Shown here: positions 1-6,581 of the stretch, in pieces
Layout of the letters: the number at the start of each line of letters is the position of its first letter
Numbering within the stretch: the stretch's first letter is position 1
Assembly: GCA_021323155.1 (NCBI GenBank)
Contig: JAJTCI010000068.1
Coordinates: 1-9,601, forward strand
Length of the DNA stretch: 9,601 bases
Reading direction: 5' to 3'
From: Chitinophagaceae bacterium
Lineage (GTDB): Bacteria > Bacteroidota > Bacteroidia > Chitinophagales > Chitinophagaceae
Position numbers and translations under genes: made by a program
Notes under the pieces: model-generated
What the model was told of the DNA's origin: nothing
Database searches by the model: none
Seen by the model: the letters and a program-made list of their open reading frames with translations, nothing else

Positions 1-371
1 ATGGCTTTTTTCTTGTACGCGTTCAATAAGCGCCCCTGGACCGAGTCGGCAAGGCGAATCAACTTCAGCGTGGGATAACGTTGCTGAAGTGCCTCTACTT
101 TAACCGATGTGTCGTCTGAAGAGTGATCATCGATCACCACCACTTCGAATAATTCAGTGGGATAGTCCTGCAGATAGATCGAATGAACGCAACGTTCAAT
201 TGTCTCGCTCTCGTTCCGTGCGGGGATAATGATCGAAAATCTCGTGCAAGGCGCGGTTATACCCACAATGAATGGCCGGATGCGAAGGAAAAGGTGCCGG
301 TAGTATAATATCAGTCCCAGGTAACAGACCGATAAGGCAGCCATTACTATAATAAAGACACTATGCCACAT
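1..371 (-). CDS. Family 2 glycosyltransferase, N-terminal part (runs off the left edge)
   Basis: The first 123 codons of a glycosyltransferase are visible, read from an ATG at 371 down to the window edge without a stop. Residues 5-24 form a hydrophobic membrane segment, followed by a basic stretch (RHLFLRIR). A GT-A Rossmann start (FSIIIPARNE) lies at about 45-54, and the nucleotide-sugar and metal-binding part VVVIDDHSSDDT at about 77-88. This is the classic GT2 N-terminus: a cytoplasmic catalytic domain held to the inner membrane, moving sugar from an activated donor to a lipid or polymer acceptor. The acceptor cannot be told because the C-terminal half is missing. The start follows the stop of the upstream alpha/beta hydrolase by 18 bp, so the two are probably co-transcribed. 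No Shine-Dalgarno sequence is seen. The GT2 call is sure; the substrate is unknown. Confidence 0.88.
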   Translation of the reverse strand, partial: MWHSVFIIVMAALSVCYLGLILYYRHLFLRIRPFIVGITAPCTRFSIIIPARNESETIERCVHSIYLQDYPTELFEVVVIDDHSSDDTSVKVEALQQRYPTLKLIRLADSVQGRLLNAYKKKA

Positions 372-389
372 CGTGACAAAGAAAACCAA

Positions 390-1193
390 TTATTCATAGA
401 AAAGCGTAGCGATGTCTTTCGCATACTTCTCCTTTAATAACTGGTGCCCGGCCCTGATCGTCTTCGCCTTTACAGAATTGTTCTCCTTGTCAAGCGTACC
501 GGATCGTTTGCTCAGGATGATCCGGTCATAACTGCCAAATAACATCCGCACCTGGACAGCATGACGTTTCAATGCCGCTGACAACAGGCCTGTCCGCGGT
601 AAAAACTTCCGCATGGTGGTCCACCTGCTGTACAATACCGCTCTTTCGTTCTCATCATCGAGGTAAGCATGCGCGAATTTAAATATGCTTTTATTGAGGA
701 GGTTGAGGCCGCGCATTAAACGCATACCACCAAAGAACCAGGCGGGCTTCTTCATTGTATGACGGAACAGCCTGTTACCGATCAGGGTTTGGGTGGAGAA
801 CCAATACCAGAAATTCTGGTGCAGTCCGTCGGGGGCAACCAGGACGGCGCGGTCTATATGCGACGGCATTTCCTGTACCATGGCCAGCGCGATCCGTCCG
901 CCCATACTATAACCCGTAAGCGAAACGGCCTGGAGATCGAGGGGAACGATAGAATGCATAATATTACGCAGGTCCAGCGGCCTGAATTCAAATCCCTCGT
1001 TCCATTCAGTCCTGCCATGGTAAGGAAGATCCAGGGCGATCAATATGAAGTCAGCCCCCAACACCTTTTCCAGGAATAAAAAGCTGTATGCATCTTCTCC
1101 ATACCCGTGAAAACAGAACAGGAACCGCGTACCCCGGCCGAACTTCAGGTAATGGACCCTGGAATTCCTGTAAGAGAGAAAATGCTGCTCCAT
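390..1193 (-). CDS. Alpha/beta hydrolase
   Basis: A 267-residue alpha/beta-hydrolase-fold protein with a complete catalytic set. The oxyanion motif HGYGE is at 29-33, DLPYHG at 55-60, the nucleophile elbow GYSMGG has Ser96, the acid is Asp223 in GSYDR, and the base is His250 in AGHQLL. The cap region (about 122-205) is long and rich in aromatic and basic residues, suggesting a hydrophobic or anionic substrate. No signal peptide is seen, so it is probably cytoplasmic. The exact ester, thioester or amide substrate cannot be read from sequence. It is the first gene of a minus-strand pair with the glycosyltransferase and is divergent from the MarR gene, with a shared 77-bp control region. Esterase, lipase-like and MhpC/BioH-like hydrolases all share this motif set, so the call stays general. 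Confidence 0.88.
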   Translation of the reverse strand: MEQHFLSYRNSRVHYLKFGRGTRFLFCFHGYGEDAYSFLFLEKVLGADFILIALDLPYHGRTEWNEGFEFRPLDLRNIMHSIVPLDLQAVSLTGYSMGGRIALAMVQEMPSHIDRAVLVAPDGLHQNFWYWFSTQTLIGNRLFRHTMKKPAWFFGGMRLMRGLNLLNKSIFKFAHAYLDDENERAVLYSRWTTMRKFLPRTGLLSAALKRHAVQVRMLFGSYDRIILSKRSGTLDKENNSVKAKTIRAGHQLLKEKYAKDIATLFYE

Positions 1194-1216
1194 CCGGCTA
1201 AAACTATTATAAATCT

Positions 1217-1247
1217 TTTGCTGTTTCCGAAAAACAAAGTTATTTTG
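1217..1247 (+). promoter_or_regulatory. Predicted promoter for the MarR/acyl-CoA dehydrogenase unit
   Basis: TTTG at 1217-1220 is followed after 19 bp by TTATTTTG at 1240-1247. This differs from the Bacteroidota consensus TTTG-N19-TAnnTTTG at one defined base. Transcription would start near 1252-1254, at the left edge of the inverted repeat at 1252-1269, and leave a leader of under 20 nt. It overlaps the minus-strand promoter at 1235-1266. Confidence 0.45.
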
Positions 1248-1266
1248 AAATTAGTTGCATAAACAA
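1235..1266 (-). promoter_or_regulatory. Predicted promoter for the hydrolase/glycosyltransferase pair
   Basis: On the minus strand TAACTTTG (1242 to 1235) matches the Bacteroidota -7 element TAnnTTTG exactly. A TTG (1266 to 1264) lies 21 bp upstream, near the -33 position. The predicted transcription start is near 1230, giving a leader of about 35-40 nt before the ATG at 1193. The -33 element falls inside the right arm of the inverted repeat at 1252-1269, so a protein bound there would block this promoter. It is predicted by consensus only. Confidence 0.45.
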
Positions 1267-1269
1267 CTA
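1252..1269. promoter_or_regulatory. Inverted repeat, candidate MarR operator
   Basis: TAGTTG, six bases, then CAACTA: a perfect 6-bp dyad of 18 bp, ending one base before the ATG of the MarR gene. Its size and symmetry suit a MarR dimer, and MarR proteins commonly repress their own and divergent genes from such sites. It covers the expected start point of the plus-strand promoter and the -33 element of the minus-strand promoter, so one bound dimer could control both directions. Binding is inferred, not shown. Confidence 0.5.
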
Positions 1270-1270
1270 T

Positions 1271-1711
1271 ATGCCACACATTTATTTTAAGAGGGGTGAA
1301 TTATACAGCGTTATCAATGGAATGGCGTCAACGGCTGTGGCAAGGAGATTGCAAAAGAACTTTCGCGCGGCTGCATTGGAGATCACGATAGAACAGTGGA
1401 GTGTCTTGTATCACCTCTGGAAGGAAGATTGTCTCAGCCAACAGGAATTGTGCAACCGTACATTCAGGGATAAACCCAGTATCACCAGGCTGATCGATAA
1501 CCTCGAAAAGCAGAAGCTGGTGAAAAGAGTATCCTCGGCCCAGGATAAGCGCATCAACCTTGTTTGCCTCACCGATGCGGCGAAAGAACTACAGGATACC
1601 ACTCTTAGGATCGCCAACGAAACAATGGAAGAAGCATTGCAGGGCGTGAGAAAGGACGAAATAGAAATGGTGAAGAACGTTCTGCAGAAAGTGTACGATA
1701 ACCTGAAATAG
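1271..1711 (+). CDS. MarR-family transcriptional regulator
   Basis: 146 residues, the usual MarR length. The winged helix-turn-helix runs from about 40 to 101. LSQQELCNRTFRDKPSITRLIDNLEKQKLV (55-84) gives the helix pair that reads DNA, and the wing holds the family signature DKRINLVCLT (92-101), with Asp92 and Arg94 in the usual places. Long helices at both ends form the dimer interface. MarR proteins are dimeric repressors released by small ligands or by oxidation; here the downstream acyl-CoA dehydrogenase suggests an acyl-type ligand (inference). Cys54, Cys61 and Cys99 are present, but no specific thiol-sensing motif is recognised. The ATG at 1271 follows directly on the candidate operator; a later Met18 would cut the first dimer helix and is less likely. 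No Shine-Dalgarno sequence. Confidence 0.9.
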   Translation: MPHIYFKRGELYSVINGMASTAVARRLQKNFRAAALEITIEQWSVLYHLWKEDCLSQQELCNRTFRDKPSITRLIDNLEKQKLVKRVSSAQDKRINLVCLTDAAKELQDTTLRIANETMEEALQGVRKDEIEMVKNVLQKVYDNLK

Positions 1712-1740
1712 TTGAGTGGTGTTTGTTCGAGAGAACTCAA
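1712..1740. repeat. Small inverted repeat between MarR and acyl-CoA dehydrogenase genes
   Basis: TTGAGT at 1712-1717 pairs with ACTCAA at 1735-1740 across 17 bases, and a second small dyad (GTTC-GAGA-GAAC, 1725-1736) lies inside it. The two stems exclude each other in part. No T-run follows, so this does not look like an intrinsic terminator. It could be an attenuating or stabilising RNA structure in a co-transcript, or chance. No TAnnTTTG promoter is visible in the 57-bp gap. Confidence 0.3.
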
Positions 1741-1768
1741 AAATCAGTAAACCTCTAAAAAAGATAAT

Positions 1769-3559
1769 ATGAGCGCTACAATGCAGTCGGCAGTCCTGAA
1801 GGGTGGTGAATGGATCGTGAAAGAAAGCGTTCCTGCGGAAACCTTCTCGCCCGAAGATCTCACCGAAGAGCAGCGTATGATCATGGACATGTGCACACAG
1901 TTCCTGGACTCGGAGGTGGTGCCTGTATATGACCGGGTGGAGAAACTGGAGCCCGGCTTGATGCAAAGCCTTTTGCAAAAAGCGGGAGAACAAGGCCTGC
2001 TGGCGACCGCATTCCCTGAATCTTATGGCGGACTCGGTAAAGATTTCATTACCTCGACAATTGTAAACGAAGCGCTGGGTGGCGGGCATTCATTTTCTGT
2101 AGCGCTGGCCGCGCATACCGGTATTGGTTCGTTGCCGATATTGTATTTCGGCACCGACGCGCAAAAACAAAAATTTATCCCGAAACTGGCCAGCGGGGAA
2201 TGGAAAGGGGCCTATGGCCTCACGGAACCAAACAGCGGTAGCGATGCGCTTGGTGCAAAGACGCACGCTAAACTAAGTGATGACGGTAAATACTACCTGC
2301 TGAACGGGCAAAAGTGCTGGATCACGAATGGGGGGTTTGCGGATGTGTATACGGTATTCGCAAAGATCGATGGTGACAAATTCACCGCTTTCATCGTTGA
2401 GCGCGGATTTGAAGGATTCACGCAAGGCCCCGAGGAGCATAAGATGGGGATCAAAGGATCGTCTACTGTTCAGCTCTATTTCCAGGACTGCAAAGTACCT
2501 GTAGAAAATGTACTTGGCGAGATCGGCAAAGGGCATATCATCGCTTTCAATATCCTTAATATCGGGAGGCTGAAACTCTGCGCGGCGTGTATCGGCGGAA
2601 GCAAAAGGGCCCTCACCGGCAGTGTCCAGTATGCCAAAACAAGGGAACAGTTCAAACAACCCATCGCCAACTTCGGCGCCATCAAACACAAGCTTGCAGA
2701 AATGGCGATCAGGATCTGGGTGGGCGAAAGCGGTTTGTATCGCACGGCCAAATGGATCGATGATAAAGAGAAAGAACTTGTGGACAGTGGCAAGCCGTTC
2801 AATGAAGCATTGCTGGGAGCGGCTGAAGAGTACGCCATCGAGTGCGCCATGCTCAAAGTGTACGGCAGCGAAGCCCTGGATTTCGTAGTAGACGAAGGCG
2901 TACAGGTGCATGGTGGTAACGGGTTCAGCGATGAATACGAGATCTCCAAGGCGTACCGCGACAGCCGCATCAACCGGATCTATGAAGGAACCAACGAGAT
3001 CAACAGGCTCCTTACACTGGATATGACCCTAAAGCGTGCGATGAAAGGTAAGCTCGACCTGATGACTCCGGCGATGAACGTGCAGAAAGAGCTGATAAGC
3101 ATACCCGATTTCAATAGTGATGACGAAGATGCTTTCGCAAAAGAGAAGAAATACATCACCAATTTTAAGAAAGCCATCCTGATGACAGCAGGTGCTGCGG
3201 TACAGAAGCTCATGATGCAGCTGGACAAAGAGCAGGAGATCCTGATGAACATAGCCGATATGGCCATTGAAACCTACCACTGCGAGAGTGCGCTGCTGCG
3301 CGTGATAAAACTGGTTGAACAATCCGGTGAGAAGGCAAATGCATTACAGCTCGATATCGTGCGCACTTATATTTACGACGCCGCTGACCGCATCAACAAA
3401 TCAGCGAAAGACGCTTTGAATAGTTTCGCTGAAGGCGACGAACTAAGGATGATGCACATCGGTATCAAACGCTTTACCAAAGTGGAAGCCTTTAACAGCA
3501 AGGAAGCGCGGCGGCGCATCGCGGACAAAATGATAGAAGAGAACCGTTATTGTTTCTGA
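1769..3559 (+). CDS. Acyl-CoA dehydrogenase, long (VLCAD-like) form
   Basis: This flavoenzyme makes the first oxidation of beta-oxidation, turning acyl-CoA into trans-2-enoyl-CoA with FAD and passing electrons to ETF. The helical N-terminal domain covers about 30-145. The middle beta domain starts with the FAD-binding signature AYGLTEPNSGSDA (148-160) and continues through LNGQKCWITNGGFADVY. The C-terminal helical domain carries QVHGGNGFSDEY and RIYEGTNEINRL, in which Glu406 is the expected catalytic base. At 596 residues it is about 200 longer than short- and medium-chain enzymes; the extra helical C-terminus (about 430-596) resembles that of VLCAD/ACAD9-type enzymes, so a long-chain substrate is likely but not proven. 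It lies 57 bp after the MarR gene and probably shares its transcript. Its last 13 bp overlap the end of the convergent CPBP gene. Confidence 0.93.
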   Translation: MSATMQSAVLKGGEWIVKESVPAETFSPEDLTEEQRMIMDMCTQFLDSEVVPVYDRVEKLEPGLMQSLLQKAGEQGLLATAFPESYGGLGKDFITSTIVNEALGGGHSFSVALAAHTGIGSLPILYFGTDAQKQKFIPKLASGEWKGAYGLTEPNSGSDALGAKTHAKLSDDGKYYLLNGQKCWITNGGFADVYTVFAKIDGDKFTAFIVERGFEGFTQGPEEHKMGIKGSSTVQLYFQDCKVPVENVLGEIGKGHIIAFNILNIGRLKLCAACIGGSKRALTGSVQYAKTREQFKQPIANFGAIKHKLAEMAIRIWVGESGLYRTAKWIDDKEKELVDSGKPFNEALLGAAEEYAIECAMLKVYGSEALDFVVDEGVQVHGGNGFSDEYEISKAYRDSRINRIYEGTNEINRLLTLDMTLKRAMKGKLDLMTPAMNVQKELISIPDFNSDDEDAFAKEKKYITNFKKAILMTAGAAVQKLMMQLDKEQEILMNIADMAIETYHCESALLRVIKLVEQSGEKANALQLDIVRTYIYDAADRINKSAKDALNSFAEGDELRMMHIGIKRFTKVEAFNSKEARRRIADKMIEENRYCF

Positions 3560-4521
3560 TCGCTGCTGACGTATTGACCGCTGAAAGGATCGTCTGATTT
3601 TGTCAGGGTGAGGTCGAGGTGGTAAGTCCCGAGCCGTTTACATTCGTTACGGTAGACGATCAGCAACACGATAATGCCAGCCAGCGCAATGGCGCCCCAC
3701 CAGATCGGGAATTTCTCATCCAGGGCATCCATGTTCATTTTACCCTGGCGGCTCATAATATACATCATGGTAACTGCTGCGCCGTTATTAAGAAAATGTG
3801 CGAGGATCGGCAACCAAAGGCTTTTGCTGTAATGAAACAGGAACCCAAGTACCATACCCAGTGCCACGCGGGACAGGAAGCCATAATAGGAAAAATGTAT
3901 CGCGCTGAAAATAATGCTGGTGATGATAATACCGATCCAGGCGTTGCGGGTCCACTTGACCATCAACTGTTGCAATGCGCCGCGGAAGAGGATCTCCTCG
4001 AATATGGCCGGGGCCACCGCGATCACGATCAGTGTAAAGAAGTAATCACCAACGGATTTCATATTAGCGATCACCATCACCTGGTCGGTAAAGGTCTTCT
4101 CCATTTTCTTAAAGAAGATCTCCCAGTTTTTAGGGATCGGTACCTGCGTGGTGAACTCTCCCAATGCGCCGCTGAGTGTAAAGCCAAGGAAGACGATGAT
4201 CAGTACCAGCCCGGCCTGGATCCAGCTGGACCTGGTCTTTACACCAAGATATCTCATCGGCTCGCGGTTGACAATGCGCGCAAAGACAACAGCAGGAACA
4301 AAAAACATAAGGAAAGAAGAGACCAGCTGAACAATTTTAACGGCGGTAGAATTCGCAGGGTTAAGCAATTCCTTTTGCAGCAACTCCGAGTCAAGCACAT
4401 TGCCTATCAGCGCCTGTAGCAACACGAGGGTCACAATGGAACCGATCACAAACCCGGCAACGATCATCCCAAGGAGGATAAGGAACTGTGAAAAATAACT
4501 GAGCGATGGTTTGGAATACAT
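3547..4521 (-). CDS. CPBP-family intramembrane metalloprotease
   Basis: A 324-residue polytopic membrane protein with about eight hydrophobic segments. It shows the three ABI/CPBP motifs: EEILFR (Glu175, Glu176, Arg180), FSAIH (Phe205 to His209) and HFLNN (His242 to Asn246). The glutamates and histidines are the expected metal-site residues of this Rce1-like family. Substrates in bacteria are mostly unknown; related proteins process prenylated proteins or peptides, or serve in bacteriocin immunity. A hydrophilic C-terminal tail of about 30 residues follows the last membrane segment. It is divergent from the dihydrouridine synthase gene across 78 bp and convergent with the acyl-CoA dehydrogenase gene. 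No bacteriocin gene is visible nearby, so an immunity role has no local support. Confidence 0.88.
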   Translation of the reverse strand: MYSKPSLSYFSQFLILLGMIVAGFVIGSIVTLVLLQALIGNVLDSELLQKELLNPANSTAVKIVQLVSSFLMFFVPAVVFARIVNREPMRYLGVKTRSSWIQAGLVLIIVFLGFTLSGALGEFTTQVPIPKNWEIFFKKMEKTFTDQVMVIANMKSVGDYFFTLIVIAVAPAIFEEILFRGALQQLMVKWTRNAWIGIIITSIIFSAIHFSYYGFLSRVALGMVLGFLFHYSKSLWLPILAHFLNNGAAVTMMYIMSRQGKMNMDALDEKFPIWWGAIALAGIIVLLIVYRNECKRLGTYHLDLTLTKSDDPFSGQYVSSDQKQ

Positions 4522-4539
4522 ATGCTGCTACGAAGGCTG

Positions 4540-4547
4540 TATTTTTG
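4540..4547 (+). promoter_or_regulatory. Predicted -7 element for the dihydrouridine synthase gene
   Basis: TATTTTTG matches TAnnTTTG exactly and would give a leader of about 45-50 nt. The nearest upstream TTTG (4510-4513) is 26 bp away, longer than the usual 19-21, so the -33 part is not convincing. A second, weaker candidate, TTTATTTG (4582-4589), would place the start only a few bases before the ATG. Confidence 0.35.
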
Positions 4548-4599
4548 CACGAAATACCCGAATAGTTCTGAATTCCACTAATTTATTTGGATCGGCGGC

Positions 4600-5637
4600 A
4601 TGGTAAAAATCGACAACATAACACTCCCGGAATTTCCCCTGCTCCTCGCGCCCATGGAGGATGTGAGCGATCCACCATTCCGTGCCGTATGTAAAGACAA
4701 TGGTGCCGACCTGATGTATACAGAATTTATATCAAGTGAAGGTTTGATCAGGGATGCAATTAAGAGCAGGCACAAGCTGGACATATTCGATTATGAACGG
4801 CCGGTCGGCATACAAATATTCGGAGGGGATGAAGAAGCACTGGCCCTGAGCGCAAAGATCGTAGAAGCTGTGAACCCCGATCTCCTGGATATTAACTTCG
4901 GCTGCCCGGTGAAAAAAGTAGCACTGAAGGGAGCCGGGGCGGGGGTGTTGAAAGATGTGGACCTCATGGTGCGCCTGACGGAAGCTGTGGTAAAAAGCAC
5001 TTCCTTACCCGTAACGGTTAAAACAAGGCTGGGATGGGATGAAAGCAGCCTGAATATTGAAGAAGTAGCGGAACGTTTGCAGGACGTTGGCATCAAGGCG
5101 CTGGCTATTCACGGGCGTACCCGTGCGCAGATGTATAAAGGGGAAGCGGACTGGAGCCTTATCGCCAAAGTCAAGAACAACCCCAGGATAAGGATACCGA
5201 TATTCGGTAACGGTGATATCGATTCACCACAGAAAGCGAAGTTGTATAAAGAGCGATATGGAGTGGACGGGATCATGATCGGGCGCGCGGCGATCGGTTA
5301 TCCCTGGATCTTTAACGAGATCAAACACTATCTCGCTACTGGCGAGACGTTGCCGTCGCCAACGCTGGAGGCAAGAGTCTCTGTATGCAAAAAGCATCTC
5401 CGCAGATCAGTGGAGTGGAAAGGGCCGATCGTTGGTATCAACGAAATGCGCAGGCATTATGCGAACTACCTCAAGGGACTTCCCGGCATCAAAGAGTTCC
5501 GGAATAAACTGGTTACACTAAAGGAACAGGAAGAGGTCGTTGCAGTTTTAGATGAGATCGAAGCAACATATAAGGGCTTCGAGATTGAACGCACCCCGAT
5601 AACGCTTATCAATTACCACGAGAAATGCCCGGTGTGA
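4600..5637 (+). CDS. dusB: tRNA-dihydrouridine synthase (DusB-like)
   Basis: A 345-residue FMN enzyme that reduces specific uridines in the tRNA D-loop to dihydrouridine with NADPH. The TIM barrel starts with LLAPMEDVSDPPFR (about 15-28). DINFGCPVKKV holds the catalytic acid Cys102. IHGRTRAQMYKG has His171, GNGDI (203-207) and GRAAIG (228-233) form the FMN-phosphate site, and the C-terminal part is the helical tRNA-binding domain. Length and motif order fit the Dus family; the exact subfamily, and so the modified position, is assigned by general resemblance to DusB. The start has no Shine-Dalgarno sequence. The stop codon (5635-5637) directly abuts the stop codon of the next gene on the other strand. 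Confidence 0.92.
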   Translation: MVKIDNITLPEFPLLLAPMEDVSDPPFRAVCKDNGADLMYTEFISSEGLIRDAIKSRHKLDIFDYERPVGIQIFGGDEEALALSAKIVEAVNPDLLDINFGCPVKKVALKGAGAGVLKDVDLMVRLTEAVVKSTSLPVTVKTRLGWDESSLNIEEVAERLQDVGIKALAIHGRTRAQMYKGEADWSLIAKVKNNPRIRIPIFGNGDIDSPQKAKLYKERYGVDGIMIGRAAIGYPWIFNEIKHYLATGETLPSPTLEARVSVCKKHLRRSVEWKGPIVGINEMRRHYANYLKGLPGIKEFRNKLVTLKEQEEVVAVLDEIEATYKGFEIERTPITLINYHEKCPV

Positions 5638-5982
5638 TCATTTGCCGATTCGTGGATCTCCCTCTTTGATCAACCCACACGCAATCCGCACTTTCGCTTC
5701 AAAATCGTCGAGGTCTTCACTGATGAAAATCCATGACTTATCGACGCCATCGAGGTCGAATTGCATACGGGAAGTATGGATCTCGCGCTGCATCTCCTCG
5801 TAGAATTCGGGGATGACGGCAACAAACACACCGTTGAATTCGGGGTTCTTCTCCCTGTCGCGCAGCAGCATCAGGAGGCATTTGTCCCGCATCAGCGCAT
5901 AACACCCGAGAAGTTTTCGTACACGGGGACGAAACGGATACAATTCTTTCAACACAAAACTGAATGGTATCTCGTAGTTCAT
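5638..5982 (-). CDS. Small conserved-looking protein of unknown function
   Basis: About 114 residues, cytoplasmic, with no membrane segment or signal. The pattern is compact and looks conserved: RPRVRKLLGCYALMRDKCLLMLLRD, then an NGVFVAVIPEF strand pair, KSWIFISEDLDDFEAKV, and the ending CGLIKEGDPRIGK. The mix of a small GCYALM turn and short strands faintly recalls TfoX-N or MmcQ/YjbR-like folds, but this is weak and no function is claimed. The start chosen is the ATG at 5982, five bases after the peroxidase stop codon and eight bases after an AAAGG. An in-frame ATG at 6000 would add six residues (MIKAER) and overlap the peroxidase gene by 14 bp. It is very likely translated from the same mRNA as the peroxidase and converges with the dihydrouridine synthase gene with no gap. 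Confidence 0.75.
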   Translation of the reverse strand: MNYEIPFSFVLKELYPFRPRVRKLLGCYALMRDKCLLMLLRDREKNPEFNGVFVAVIPEFYEEMQREIHTSRMQFDLDGVDKSWIFISEDLDDFEAKVRIACGLIKEGDPRIGK

Positions 5983-5986
5983 TCTC

Positions 5987-6577
5987 TCAGCCTTTATCAT
6001 CGATCATTTTAATCACTTCTTCACTCAGTGGTGACACCGCAGGGTCGAAGTACCGGAGCAACACGCCCTCCTCGCTCACCAGGTATTTAGAAAAATTCCA
6101 TATTGGCTGCTGGCCATTCCACCCGTTGCGGGTCTTATCACTCAACCATTGGAACACCGCGTTTTGCCCACTTCCTTTGACGCGACTTTTCCTGGCGAGT
6201 GGAAACGACACCCCGTAATTGATTTTGCAAAACGCAGCTATATCCGTATCACTGCCCTTCTCCTGTTCCTTAAAATCATTCGAGGGGAATGCGATCACGG
6301 TGAGTTCGTTTTCAAAACGCTGATGCAGTGCCTGCAGGTCTTCGTACTGGTTGGTGTACCCGCAGTCGCTGGCCGTATTCACGATCAGTACTTTTTTTCC
6401 GCGCAATGAAGAAAATGGCAGCTGGGTTCCGTCGTTAAGCGTGGCCGCGAGCGAATAAAATGATTCCAGCGGTTCCAGGCCTTGCGGATTTCCACTGGTC
6501 GCACTTTTCCCGGTGAGCCGCGCATAGACCATCCACAAGGGGTAAACCAACTTCAATATTCTTTGCCGCACCGTCAT
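5987..6577 (-). CDS. Glutathione-peroxidase-family thiol peroxidase
   Basis: 196 residues with a thioredoxin fold. The peroxidatic Cys72 lies in NTASDCGYTNQY, Gln105 in FPSNDFKEQEKG, and Trp160-Asn161 in IWNFSKYLV, giving the full Cys/Gln/Trp/Asn tetrad. Cys117 in FCKINYGVSFP sits where thioredoxin-dependent members keep their resolving cysteine, so the reductant is more likely thioredoxin than glutathione (family knowledge). The cysteine usual in FPCNQF is a serine here. The first 35 residues extend past the normal start and include a hydrophobic, amphipathic stretch (about 7-22), perhaps a membrane contact. It reduces hydrogen and lipid peroxides. It is the first gene of a two-gene minus-strand unit and is divergent from tatC across 74 bp. 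Confidence 0.9.
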   Translation of the reverse strand: MTVRQRILKLVYPLWMVYARLTGKSATSGNPQGLEPLESFYSLAATLNDGTQLPFSSLRGKKVLIVNTASDCGYTNQYEDLQALHQRFENELTVIAFPSNDFKEQEKGSDTDIAAFCKINYGVSFPLARKSRVKGSGQNAVFQWLSDKTRNGWNGQQPIWNFSKYLVSEEGVLLRYFDPAVSPLSEEVIKMIDDKG

Positions 6578-6581
6578 ACGA

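Noticed and set aside
759..1079. A 106-codon plus-strand frame opposite the alpha/beta hydrolase gene
   Set aside because: It overlaps the catalytic core of the hydrolase on the other strand and shows no family features.
2273..2911. A 212-codon open frame on the minus strand inside the acyl-CoA dehydrogenase gene
   Set aside because: No motif, and it lies fully opposite a well-supported enzyme; a shadow of the codon pattern.
3619..4419. An 800-bp open frame on the plus strand opposite the CPBP protease gene
   Set aside because: Its translation is rich in His, Asp and Gln with no recognisable motif, while the opposite strand has all three CPBP motifs. It is a codon-bias shadow.
3547..4521. 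CPBP protease as a bacteriocin immunity protein
   Set aside because: Some CPBP proteins have this role, but no small leader peptide, ABC exporter or histidine kinase gene is nearby.
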